This document shows, in pieces, positions 6,439-12,880 of a stretch of 13,347 nt of DNA. The notes beneath the pieces are model-generated. The model was given only the letters and a program-made list of their open reading frames with translations. It was not told the DNA's origin and searched no databases. How positions within the stretch are numbered: the first letter of the stretch is position 1; every line of letters starts with the position of its first letter. Location: the NCBI GenBank assembly GCA_019322535.1, contig JAHWIM010000046.1, forward strand, positions 1 to 13,347, written 5' to 3'. The DNA comes from Candidatus Woesearchaeota archaeon (lineage in GTDB: Archaea > Nanobdellota > Nanobdellia > Woesearchaeales > WJKL01). Both the position numbers and the translations under genes were made by a program.

Positions 6439-7640
6439 ATAATATAAATAATGAACCGTTATTTAGTACACTAGTAGAGAATAAAAAAGAAAAAGTCAAA
6501 GGTTTTGTAGTTATTCATTCCATGGGAAAAAGAGGCTCATGCGGAGGAATAAGATTAGTGCCTGATATGACTCTTGAAGAAGTTCAAGGATTGGCCAAAG
6601 CAATGACTTTCAAATATAGTTTCTTCAGAAGAGAAACTGGCGGAGCAAAAGGTGGATTTATTATGCCTTACAATATCTCAAAGAAAGAAAGAAAGAAAAT
6701 TTTAAGAAAAATAGGTTTTCATTTAAGTCCATTTATGGAAAAAGGAATATATTATCCATGGACAGATATGAATTCTAATAATGAAGATATGTTAGAAATA
6801 TATAAAGGAGCAGGGATTGATATAAATATAAAAAATAAATCAGATTCTTCTTTATTTACAGCATTTTCTACATTTGCAGGATTAATTGCTGTTGCTAAAT
6901 TTTTAAATTTAAAACCAAAAGATTGTAAGATCACAATTGAGGGTTTGGGAAATGTTGGAGGTCATCTGATAAAAGAAATTGATAAATGGGGAGGTAAAGT
7001 TATAGGGGTTTCTACAAGGCTTGGATGTATCTATAATGATGAAGGATTATTAATTCCAGACTTAATAAAATTAAAAAATAGATTTAGTGATAGGTTTGTT
7101 AAGTATAATGGGCCTTGGAAACATGCAAAAACTGAAAAGATATTTGAATTAAGCATGAATTTGCATGTTCCTTGTGCAAGACCTTGGTCTTTAGATAAAA
7201 AAAGGGCTGAAAAAATTTCTGCCAAGGCTATTATTCCAGCTGCAAATATTCCTTATACAAAAGAGGCTGAAAAAATATTATCTCAAAGAGGGATAATAAC
7301 GCTTCCTGATTTCATTATTAATGGAGGAGGAGTTACTGGTTCTTCTTTGAAAGATTTAGGGGGCAATACTAAAGAAATAAAAGACATTTTTATGAATGAA
7401 TTTAAAAAGATGATTATCGGGATGTTAAAAAAAAGTGAAGAAGAGAAAACAAATATCATAAAACTATCAGAAAATATAGCAAATAGAAGATTTCAAGAAT
7501 TAAATACAAAAATAAGTAAAATTGAATATCTTGAGAAAATATTAAAGAAAACGAGGTTATTGCCTAAGTATTATTATTATAAAAAACAAAAAAAAATTTT
7601 TATCAAAACTCTAAATAACGCAATTTTAAATATTGACTAG
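6435..7640 (+). CDS. Glu/Leu/Phe/Val dehydrogenase family protein (amino acid dehydrogenase)
   Basis: A 401-residue NAD(P)-dependent amino acid dehydrogenase relative. The substrate domain has GGIR (37-40), the two lysines in MTFKYS (Lys60) and GGAKGG (Lys72) with the 12-residue spacing of the family, and catalytic Asp111 in PWTDMNS. The coenzyme domain has GLGNVGG (170-176), PAANIPYTKEA (268-278), and PDFIINGGGV (291-300). The family interconverts L-amino acids and 2-oxo acids. At the position of the glutamate-binding Lys (the K of GPxKGG in glutamate dehydrogenases) this protein has Cys36 (GSCGG), so glutamate is unlikely to be the substrate; a hydrophobic or unusual amino acid is more plausible. 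About 45 basic C-terminal residues (KKTRLLPKYYYYKK) are extra. It is translationally coupled to the CapK-like ligase, with a membrane GT2 next. Confidence 0.88.
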   Translation: MNNINNEPLFSTLVENKKEKVKGFVVIHSMGKRGSCGGIRLVPDMTLEEVQGLAKAMTFKYSFFRRETGGAKGGFIMPYNISKKERKKILRKIGFHLSPFMEKGIYYPWTDMNSNNEDMLEIYKGAGIDINIKNKSDSSLFTAFSTFAGLIAVAKFLNLKPKDCKITIEGLGNVGGHLIKEIDKWGGKVIGVSTRLGCIYNDEGLLIPDLIKLKNRFSDRFVKYNGPWKHAKTEKIFELSMNLHVPCARPWSLDKKRAEKISAKAIIPAANIPYTKEAEKILSQRGIITLPDFIINGGGVTGSSLKDLGGNTKEIKDIFMNEFKKMIIGMLKKSEEEKTNIIKLSENIANRRFQELNTKISKIEYLEKILKKTRLLPKYYYYKKQKKIFIKTLNNAILNID

Positions 7641-7646
7641 ATAAAT

Positions 7647-8756
7647 ATGACACTCTTATTAGAAACAACATTTTGGACTTTAATCGCGTTAATCATCTAT
7701 AATTTAATTGGTTATCCTTTGATTTTATTCGTAGTAACTTTATTCTATAAAAACAAAACAAACGCTAAGGATGTTCCACAAAAAGTTTCTTTGATTATTC
7801 CAGCATATAATGAAGAAAAAGAAATTGAAAAAAAGATTATAGATTCTTTAAAATTGAATTATCCTAATCTAGAAATAATAATAGTTTCAGACGGTTCAAC
7901 AGACAATACAAATAAGATTTGTAGAAAATATAAAGATAAAATAAGGTTTATTGAAATAAATAAAAGAGGAGGTAAAATTAATGCTTTAAACCACGCTGTA
8001 AAACATACCAAAGGAAATATTCTTTTTTTCTCAGATGCAAACATATTCTATGATGAAAATGCGATAAGGCAAATAGTCAAACACTTCAATGATAAAAAAG
8101 TAGGCTGCGTAACTGCTTATAAGAGAGTTGTTGCTAAAAAAGGCAAACACAAACAAGGAGAATCTATTTACAACAGAATGGAAAGATTTGTTAGAAAAAG
8201 AGAATCCTTGCTAAGTTCAGTGATACATGTTGATGGAGCAATGTATGCTATGAGAAAAAAATTATATCAACCATTACATAATGTATATATAGAAGATTTT
8301 ATCATGGGGATGAATGTTATTAAACAAGGCTACAGAGTTATTTATGAAACCAATGCAAAAAACTGGGAAAAATCCTCTCCTGCTATAAAAGATGAATTTG
8401 AAAGAAAATCCAGAATGGTTGCAGGAGGACTGCAAAGTCTAAAATACACTGGTTTTCTTATAAAGAGGCCTTTAATCCTTTGGCAGTTTGTTTCACATAG
8501 ATTAATAAGATGGGTGACTGCAGAATTATTAATTGCAATTTTTATATTGAATTTATTTTTATTGGATACGCTCTTTTATAGAGCAACATTGGATATCCAA
8601 TTAATAGTCTATATTCTTGCTATCTTAGGTTCAAAAATCAAGCTATTATCTGTTTTTTATTATTTTCTGATAATGCAGGCATCAGTATTAAATGGTTTAA
8701 TTAGGTTACTATTCAAAACACAAAAAGTAACATGGAATAAGGCAAAAAGAGTCTAA
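7647..8756 (+). CDS. membrane-bound GT2 glycosyltransferase (PgaC/cellulose synthase-like)
   Basis: A 369-residue protein with an N-terminal membrane helix (about 8-34), a GT-A catalytic domain and a C-terminal membrane region (about 285-355). Motifs are SDGSTDN (81-87), the metal-site region FSDAN (128-132, Asp130), the catalytic Asp in IEDFIMG (215-221), and RKSRM (253-257), equivalent to the QxxRW element of processive synthases but with Met for Trp. The end, VTWNKAKR, resembles the TWxKTxR tail of this group. Such enzymes polymerise or extend glycans at the cytoplasmic face and may extrude them. The relaxed RxxRM motif leaves open whether it is processive. It starts 6 nt after the dehydrogenase stop with no Shine-Dalgarno and is the third gene of the operon. 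Confidence 0.9.
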   Translation: MTLLLETTFWTLIALIIYNLIGYPLILFVVTLFYKNKTNAKDVPQKVSLIIPAYNEEKEIEKKIIDSLKLNYPNLEIIIVSDGSTDNTNKICRKYKDKIRFIEINKRGGKINALNHAVKHTKGNILFFSDANIFYDENAIRQIVKHFNDKKVGCVTAYKRVVAKKGKHKQGESIYNRMERFVRKRESLLSSVIHVDGAMYAMRKKLYQPLHNVYIEDFIMGMNVIKQGYRVIYETNAKNWEKSSPAIKDEFERKSRMVAGGLQSLKYTGFLIKRPLILWQFVSHRLIRWVTAELLIAIFILNLFLLDTLFYRATLDIQLIVYILAILGSKIKLLSVFYYFLIMQASVLNGLIRLLFKTQKVTWNKAKRV

Positions 8757-8778
8757 TTTGCAAAATTAACCAAAAAGA

Positions 8779-8787
8779 ATATAAATA
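8779..8787 (+). promoter_or_regulatory. TATA box upstream of the O-antigen ligase-like gene
   Basis: ATATAAATA follows an A-rich BRE-like stretch (CAAAAAGA). It predicts a transcript start near 8809, giving a leader of about 36 nt before the ATG at 8845, unlike the leaderless genes around it. The leader contains GAGGT (8811-8815) and a short reading frame. Confidence 0.45.
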
Positions 8788-8827
8788 TTAAGGCAAATAT
8801 ATCAGATAAAGAGGTATAGCACATATA

Positions 8828-8848
8828 ATGCTTTTAAAATTAAGATGA
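8828..8848 (+). other. possible 6-codon leader ORF overlapping the next start
   Basis: ATG at 8828 opens a frame encoding MLLKLR, and its TGA (8846-8848) overlaps the ATG of the membrane protein gene in an ATGA. A GAGGT sequence complementary to the 16S rRNA tail lies 12 nt before it, which is somewhat far. It could load ribosomes by coupling, or be chance in AT-rich sequence. Confidence 0.3.
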
Positions 8849-10230
8849 AAAAAGAAAGTATTGCTACTTTTTTGTTTGTTTATTTTATTGCTGTAGTGTC
8901 TTTAAGTCTTTTATTCTCAAGTCAAGCAAGAAAGGTACTAATATTGATTACTTTTTTGGTGGCTTTGCCTTTCTTTATTATGAGTATTCCAGGCGCATTA
9001 TTAGTTTATATTGGAACAAGAAACCTATATTTCTTTTTACCAAGAATCCCTGGTTTAGAGACAATATTTGGGGTTGGCTCTTTTTTACTGTTAATAATAA
9101 TTTTAATTTCCATACTCAGCAGAAAATGGACTAATAAAGAATTATTGAATAACAAAAAAGTTAAAGCAATGATGTATATATATCTTGGTTTAGTTATCGC
9201 AACCATATTAGGGGATAAAGGTAACTTGATTTTAAAAGGTGGTTGGAAAGTCTTTTTTTTATTAACTACAGGTCTATCTTTATTAATATATTTTTCATTT
9301 AATTCAAAAAAAATTTTTGTTTATTCTATGATTATTCTTATTTTTTCTTCGTTAATAATAGGAATTGCAAGTTTTGAATCGTTAAAACAAGGATTTTATC
9401 AATCAAAGGTAAAAGATTATGAGCCCTCTGGTGTAGCTTATAGTGAAGAAGTGAAGAGGATGGGGTTGTACACAGCTGAAGGATATGCTTTATTCAATTC
9501 TAACAGTATATCTAGTTTCTTTGTTGTAAGTATTGGCTTATTGATAGGCCTTTTGCAATATACTAAAAAGAATATATATAAATTAATTAGTATTGGCCTT
9601 ATTATATTTTTCATAATAGCTACAGTAAATACAGCATCAAGAACCGGTATTCTGGGCATTTTAGTTATAGCTTTTCTATTGTTTTTCAAAGGATCTAATA
9701 AGAATAAATTATTTGCAATTGTATTTATTGTCTTTTTCTTTTTAATGGTTCCTGTTGGGGTTGAAGAAAGGTTAATGGGAACAGGTTTCTTTGAAGCAGG
9801 GGGAAGATGGAACGCTTTTAAAGGTGGTTTTATAGGAATTATAAAAAGACCAATAGGATATGGTTTTGGTATTTCCTCAAGAGAATTTAATTATGCTACA
9901 TCTGGAAGTTGGAGTTCTGTTCATAATGTATATATGGGGATTGGAATTGAATTAGGAATAATTGGCCTTGTAGCTTTTCTTTATTTATTATATTTTATTT
10001 ATAAAGATATTCAAGAATTAAAAATTAAATTTAAGAATAAAAAAGAATTTTCTTTAATAAATGGATTTGAAATTGCATTTATTGTTTATTTAATAATAAC
10101 TATCACTGGAAGTATACCCTGGTCACAATTTAGATGGGTTATGATAGGAATGGGAATGGCTATTAAAAATTGTTTTATTGGAAACGAAGAGAAAAAATTA
10201 ATTAATAAAGATAGATTAAAAAAACCATAG
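8845..10230 (+). CDS. O-antigen ligase/polymerase (Wzy/WaaL-type) membrane protein
   Basis: A 461-residue protein made mostly of hydrophobic helices (about ten or more), with one larger loop at about 178-220 and another at 305-360. The second loop carries the O-antigen ligase family signature: TASRTGILG (263-271) before it, GGRWNAF (319-325), RPIGYGFG (335-342), then VHNVYMGIGIELG (359-371) leading into the last helices. Proteins of this family transfer or polymerise lipid-linked glycans on the outer face of the cytoplasmic membrane; sequence alone does not separate ligases from polymerases. It lies 88 nt after the membrane GT2 and may have its own promoter. Its last 15 nt overlap the end of the convergent GT4 gene. 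Confidence 0.88.
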   Translation: MKKESIATFLFVYFIAVVSLSLLFSSQARKVLILITFLVALPFFIMSIPGALLVYIGTRNLYFFLPRIPGLETIFGVGSFLLLIIILISILSRKWTNKELLNNKKVKAMMYIYLGLVIATILGDKGNLILKGGWKVFFLLTTGLSLLIYFSFNSKKIFVYSMIILIFSSLIIGIASFESLKQGFYQSKVKDYEPSGVAYSEEVKRMGLYTAEGYALFNSNSISSFFVVSIGLLIGLLQYTKKNIYKLISIGLIIFFIIATVNTASRTGILGILVIAFLLFFKGSNKNKLFAIVFIVFFFLMVPVGVEERLMGTGFFEAGGRWNAFKGGFIGIIKRPIGYGFGISSREFNYATSGSWSSVHNVYMGIGIELGIIGLVAFLYLLYFIYKDIQELKIKFKNKKEFSLINGFEIAFIVYLIITITGSIPWSQFRWVMIGMGMAIKNCFIGNEEKKLINKDRLKKP

Positions 10231-11337
10231 ATGTTTATTTTCCAATCTTAAATACAAATCCTCATATTTTTTGATCATCGTCTTATCATCAAAATATTCT
10301 TCAACTCTTTTTCTCCCTTCTTTTCCCATTTTATCTCTTAGCTCTCTGTTATCTAATAATTTTATAATCTTATCAGCTGTCTTCTTTGGATTATAAGGTT
10401 CAACTAAGAATCCTGTTTTGTTGTAAACAACAACTTCATCATTGCCAGGCACTTTTGATGCTACTACTGGCAAACCAGAAGCCATATATTCTAAAAGTGT
10501 GTTTGACATTCCTTCTCCTTCTTTTTGTGTGAGCAATATTCCAATATCTAGTTTATTTAGAATTTGAGGAACATCTGATCTTATTCCTAAAAATTTAATG
10601 TTTTTCTGCAATCCTAACTCCTTCGTTAATTTAACAAGTTTGTCTTTTAATTCCCCTTTTCCTATAATCAAAACAGAAATTGAAGGATACTTTTTTGCTA
10701 CTAATTTGATAGATTTAATAAAAGTAGGATGGTCTTTTTTATTTGTTAAATTAGCAACCATTCCTATTTCTAAATTTTTAGTTTTTTTGTTCCTTTTCCT
10801 AAACTTAAATATGTCTGTTCCATTATATATAACTTCAAATTTACTTGACTTTATTTTTTTATTCAGAATATAATCTTTTTTTACAGTTTTAGAAACAGCA
10901 ATGTGCTTAGTAACTAAATTCCTTAAAATATATCCATATAATTTATGATATAATCTTGAATTCTCCTTATAACTTCCAATCATAGATACATGACTGTTGA
11001 TAATGATTGGGATTTTTGCTACTTTGGCTGCAATAGTTCCAGCAAAATTTCCATCAACACAAAAAGCATGCACTATATCAAATTTATTTTTTTTAAAATA
11101 AGGTATTAATTTTATTATTTTATAAAATTCCAGCATATTTAGAAGTTTAGAAGGAGTTGGCTTAATAAGGTGAACTTTGCTACTTTTATTATAGACCAGT
11201 CCATTATTTCCAAAAGCACATAAATAAGAATCAAATTTTTTTTTAGCAAGATTTGTAGCTATTTTGAGTGCTCGTTTTTCTGAACCAGCAGGATTTAATT
11301 CATGAGCAAACACATGACAAACTTTTATTTTTCTCAT
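10216..11337 (-). CDS. GT4 family glycosyltransferase (GT-B fold)
   Basis: A 373-residue retaining-type glycosyltransferase with two Rossmann-like halves. The N-terminal half begins KVCHVFAHELNPAGSEKRAL (5-24), containing the glycine-containing loop of the family, and has FDIVHAF (86-92) and SHVSMIGS (115-122). The linker carries VIYNGTD (169-175). The donor half has ANLTNKKDHPTFI (195-207), IIGKGE (224-229) and the EX7E element EGMSNTLLE (275-283) followed by ASGLPVVA. It adds a sugar from a nucleotide donor at the cytoplasmic face of the membrane, presumably to the glycan made by this block. The last codons (LWFF, then stop) coincide with a T-rich run that could end transcription. It is convergent with the O-antigen ligase-like gene. 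Confidence 0.93.
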   Translation of the reverse strand: MRKIKVCHVFAHELNPAGSEKRALKIATNLAKKKFDSYLCAFGNNGLVYNKSSKVHLIKPTPSKLLNMLEFYKIIKLIPYFKKNKFDIVHAFCVDGNFAGTIAAKVAKIPIIINSHVSMIGSYKENSRLYHKLYGYILRNLVTKHIAVSKTVKKDYILNKKIKSSKFEVIYNGTDIFKFRKRNKKTKNLEIGMVANLTNKKDHPTFIKSIKLVAKKYPSISVLIIGKGELKDKLVKLTKELGLQKNIKFLGIRSDVPQILNKLDIGILLTQKEGEGMSNTLLEYMASGLPVVASKVPGNDEVVVYNKTGFLVEPYNPKKTADKIIKLLDNRELRDKMGKEGRKRVEEYFDDKTMIKKYEDLYLRLENKHLWFF

Positions 11338-11372
11338 TTTGATTATATCTATTTTAAGTTTGAAATGCAGTT

Positions 11373-11381
11373 CTATATAAA
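11373..11381 (-). promoter_or_regulatory. candidate TATA box for the GT4 gene
   Basis: The minus strand reads TTTATATAG, about 40 nt from the ATG at 11337, predicting a short leader of roughly 14 nt. The spacing differs from the leaderless starts elsewhere, so either the leader is real or the gene is also read from the regulator promoter upstream. Confidence 0.4.
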
Positions 11382-11394
11382 CATTTCTCTAGAA

Positions 11395-11592
11395 TTATCT
11401 CTTGTACTTATACAAGAACATGTTTTTTCTTTGGCTGTCTGATTTATAATGAACTATGCTAGAATTCCTTAGTTTTCTTAAGCTGTTTGTAACAGAGCCA
11501 ATTGATAACTCTAATAACTGACATATTTCTTTTGAAGTAAACCATTTGGCTTTTCGTTTCTTCAGAAAATCATAAACGTCTTGCTGTCCCAT
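11395..11592 (-). CDS. small winged-helix DNA-binding protein
   Basis: A 65-residue protein that is essentially one winged helix-turn-helix domain: helix 1 (QDVYDFLKKRK), helix 2 plus recognition helix (FTSKEICQLLELSIGSVTNSLRKLRNS, residues 18-44), then a short wing (IVHYKSDSQRKNMFLYKYK). The order and the TSKEI...SVTNSLRKL pattern are typical of archaeal MarR/ArsR-like and related small regulators that bind DNA as dimers. The start is supported by a TATA box 26 nt upstream. It is divergent from an 81-residue gene whose promoter lies inside an inverted repeat, which makes it a candidate regulator of that gene and of itself. The GT4 gene follows 57 nt downstream on the same strand. Confidence 0.8.
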   Translation of the reverse strand: MGQQDVYDFLKKRKAKWFTSKEICQLLELSIGSVTNSLRKLRNSSIVHYKSDSQRKNMFLYKYKR

Positions 11593-11613
11593 AAAATGTA
11601 TAATTAAGAAGTT

Positions 11614-11624
11614 GTTTTTAAATG
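11614..11624 (-). promoter_or_regulatory. TATA box for the winged-helix gene
   Basis: The minus strand reads CATTTAAAAAC with CCAAAA just upstream as a possible BRE. The centre is about 26 nt from the ATG at 11592, predicting a leaderless transcript. Confidence 0.55.
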
Positions 11625-11664
11625 TTTTGGTTATAAGTCAGATAAAAAAAAGTTAATTACTCAC

Positions 11665-11677
11665 CAGATTTAATCTG
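11665..11677. repeat. palindrome CAGATT-T-AATCTG
   Basis: A perfect 6-nt inverted repeat with a 1-nt spacer in the region between the divergent regulator and the 81-residue gene. The half-site CAGAT also occurs at 11639-11643 and 11678-11682. Its size fits a dimeric regulator, but short palindromes are common in AT-rich DNA. Confidence 0.4.
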
Positions 11678-11685
11678 CAGATATT

Positions 11686-11724
11686 GAAATAAGACAGTAA
11701 CTTTATATATCTCTGTCTTAATTC
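11686..11724. repeat. inverted repeat enclosing a TATA box (candidate operator)
   Basis: The arms are GAAATAAGACAG (11686-11697) and CTGTCTTAATTC (11713-11724). They are complementary at 11 of 12 positions, the inner 8 perfectly. The 15-nt spacer holds the TATA element of the 81-residue gene. A protein bound to both arms would block TBP/TFB access; alternatively, it could recruit them. Confidence 0.6.
11702..11710 (+). promoter_or_regulatory. TATA box for the 81-residue gene
   Basis: TTTATATAT is centred about 28 nt before the ATG at 11734, with no ribosome binding site, so the mRNA is probably leaderless. It lies inside the 12-nt inverted repeat. Confidence 0.6.
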
Positions 11725-11733
11725 TACTAGTTC

Positions 11734-11979
11734 ATGGAATTTAAAGAAGAAAGTATAAACCGGCTTGTAGGAAAAATAATAAGATTAAGAGGAGAGAGTT
11801 TAAACGGCAATGGTCATGTTTATTATCAAGGAGAATTAGAAAGATTTCTTGGAGGATATATAATACGGGACCCCTTAAAAATTTACCCAGATGGAACTAA
11901 AAAAGAAACTGGCGGATGGAAACACCTCCTAGAAAGGGATTATGAAGAGGGTGAATTAGTTGTTGTCAGTAAAGTTTAA
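11734..11979 (+). CDS. hypothetical protein, 81 residues
   Basis: An unrecognised small soluble protein, probably mostly beta strand (VGKIIRLRGE, HVYYQGEL, GGYIIRDPL, ELVVVSKV), with Gly-rich turns and mixed charge. The strand pattern and length suggest a small barrel-like fold, but that is only a guess. It has a well-placed TATA box inside an inverted repeat and is divergent from the winged-helix gene, so it is likely regulated, perhaps by that protein. It has no signal peptide and no Cys. It stands alone: the next gene has its own promoter. Confidence 0.65.
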   Translation: MEFKEESINRLVGKIIRLRGESLNGNGHVYYQGELERFLGGYIIRDPLKIYPDGTKKETGGWKHLLERDYEEGELVVVSKV

Positions 11980-12006
11980 GTTTATGTAATGCCTATAGGG
12001 TTTAAA

Positions 12007-12047
12007 ATATTTTTTATAATCTTTATTTCAAATAACAATTCTTTTTT
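12007..12047 (+). terminator. T-rich terminator region after the 81-residue gene
   Basis: Two T-rich stretches (ATTTTTTATAATC and TTCTTTTTTAC) lie in the 150-nt gap before the protease start. They could end the preceding transcript. Apart from these and the protease promoter, I see nothing else in the gap. Confidence 0.4.
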
Positions 12048-12068
12048 ACTTATAGATGGGTAGAAAGT

Positions 12069-12077
12069 TTTATATAA
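12069..12077 (+). promoter_or_regulatory. TATA box for the secreted protease gene
   Basis: TTTATATAA predicts a transcript start near 12099, leaving a leader of about 30 nt that contains a Shine-Dalgarno sequence. Confidence 0.55.
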
Positions 12078-12118
12078 GATAAATTTTTGAAAAAGATTGA
12101 TTTTTTATTAAAAATTGC

Positions 12119-12125
12119 GAGGTGA
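12119..12125 (+). promoter_or_regulatory. Shine-Dalgarno site that decides the GTG start
   Basis: GAGGTGA, complementary to the archaeal 16S rRNA 3' end, lies 4 nt before GTG at 12130. It sits inside the frame that would begin at TTG 12115, so it argues for GTG 12130 as the real start. Confidence 0.7.
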
Positions 12126-12129
12126 GTGT

Positions 12130-12846
12130 GTGAGTAAAAAATTAGTTTGGATGGTTTCTATCTTATTGCTTATAGTAATGTCTTCTGTAGTAATTGCGTC
12201 TGACGATGCAAAAGAAAAAGCAAAATCTTCAATTATTGAAGATATTGAAAGAATAGATTTAATCCATTATGCAAAATCAGAACAAGTAATCAAGAAGTCA
12301 GTTTTAAGGACATGTTATGACTTGCTTGGTTATAAATGGAAAACTCGTGAAGTGAACTACGCTGTAAACCCAACAAATCCAGAAGGATTGTCAGAAGACT
12401 TTGTGATGACTGCTGTAACAACTGCAGCAGAAGCATGGGATCAGGCAACACCTGCTGAACTTTTCAGTGATTCTGTAATCATTGATTATAGTGCGCAGTT
12501 TGGTGTGCAGGATTTCAAGAACTCTGTTGTTTTTGGACCTTATCCTGACAATAATGCAATAGCAATAACATCACTGTGGTTTACAAGAAAAGGCAAACAG
12601 ATTGTTGAATTTGATATAATCTTCAATACAAAGTTTGCTTGGGGTGATGCATCAGTTAATCCTTCAGTAATGGACTTGCAAAATATAGCAGCCCATGAAT
12701 TTGGACACGGCGTTGGCTTAGATGATGTATACAGTGCTGAATGTTCAACAGCAACAATGTATGGCTATTCATGGCAGGGAGATTTACAAAAGAGAATTCT
12801 TGGAGAGCCAGATATAGCAGGTCTGTTAAGGATGTATAAAAAATAA
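12130..12846 (+). CDS. secreted matrixin-like zinc metalloprotease
   Basis: From GTG 12130 the protein has 238 residues. It starts with a signal peptide: basic SKK, hydrophobic core VWMVSILLLIVMSSVVIA, cleavage probably near Ser24-Asp25. After a helical linker the matrixin-type catalytic domain spans about 70-238. It has an early strand (REVNYAVNP), a helix (TTAAEAWDQ), a calcium/zinc-type strand region (NAIAITSLWF, EFDIIFNT), the zinc motif AHEFGHGVGLDD (His189, Glu190, His193, Asp199), and the Met-turn TMYG (Met210). The third ligand position is Asp, not His, as in snapalysin-type metzincins. Cys62 and Cys205 could form a disulfide. It should act outside the cell on proteins of neighbours, hosts or the own surface. 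The end (RILGEPDIAGLLRMY) is the usual last helix. Confidence 0.9.
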   Translation: MSKKLVWMVSILLLIVMSSVVIASDDAKEKAKSSIIEDIERIDLIHYAKSEQVIKKSVLRTCYDLLGYKWKTREVNYAVNPTNPEGLSEDFVMTAVTTAAEAWDQATPAELFSDSVIIDYSAQFGVQDFKNSVVFGPYPDNNAIAITSLWFTRKGKQIVEFDIIFNTKFAWGDASVNPSVMDLQNIAAHEFGHGVGLDDVYSAECSTATMYGYSWQGDLQKRILGEPDIAGLLRMYKK

Positions 12847-12851
12847 ATAAA

Positions 12852-12880
12852 TTCTTTTTTCTTTTTTTTAATTTTTTTTA
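12852..12880 (+). terminator. T-rich terminator between convergent genes
   Basis: Runs of T (CTTTTTTTCTT-like blocks) fill the 31-nt gap between the protease stop and the end of the convergent gene, terminating the plus-strand transcript. On the minus strand, the A-rich end of the protease gene (12837-12851) gives a U-rich run for the opposite transcript. Confidence 0.5.

Noticed and set aside
6680..6699. Short AAAG tandem repeat in the dehydrogenase gene, a possible phase-variation tract
   Set aside because: Only four full copies, coding for ordinary Lys/Glu/Arg residues in a Lys-rich protein; such runs are expected in this AT-rich block.
10598..10873. Plus-strand open frame inside the GT4 gene
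   Set aside because: It lies opposite conserved GT4 motifs and has no promoter or recognisable protein.
11993..12000. Palindrome CCTATAGG after the 81-residue gene
   Set aside because: Eight nt, no spacer and no link to a promoter or terminator run at a sensible distance; likely chance.
12115..12129. TTG start for the protease gene
   Set aside because: The Shine-Dalgarno sequence lies within this extension and points to GTG 12130, which also gives a normal signal peptide.
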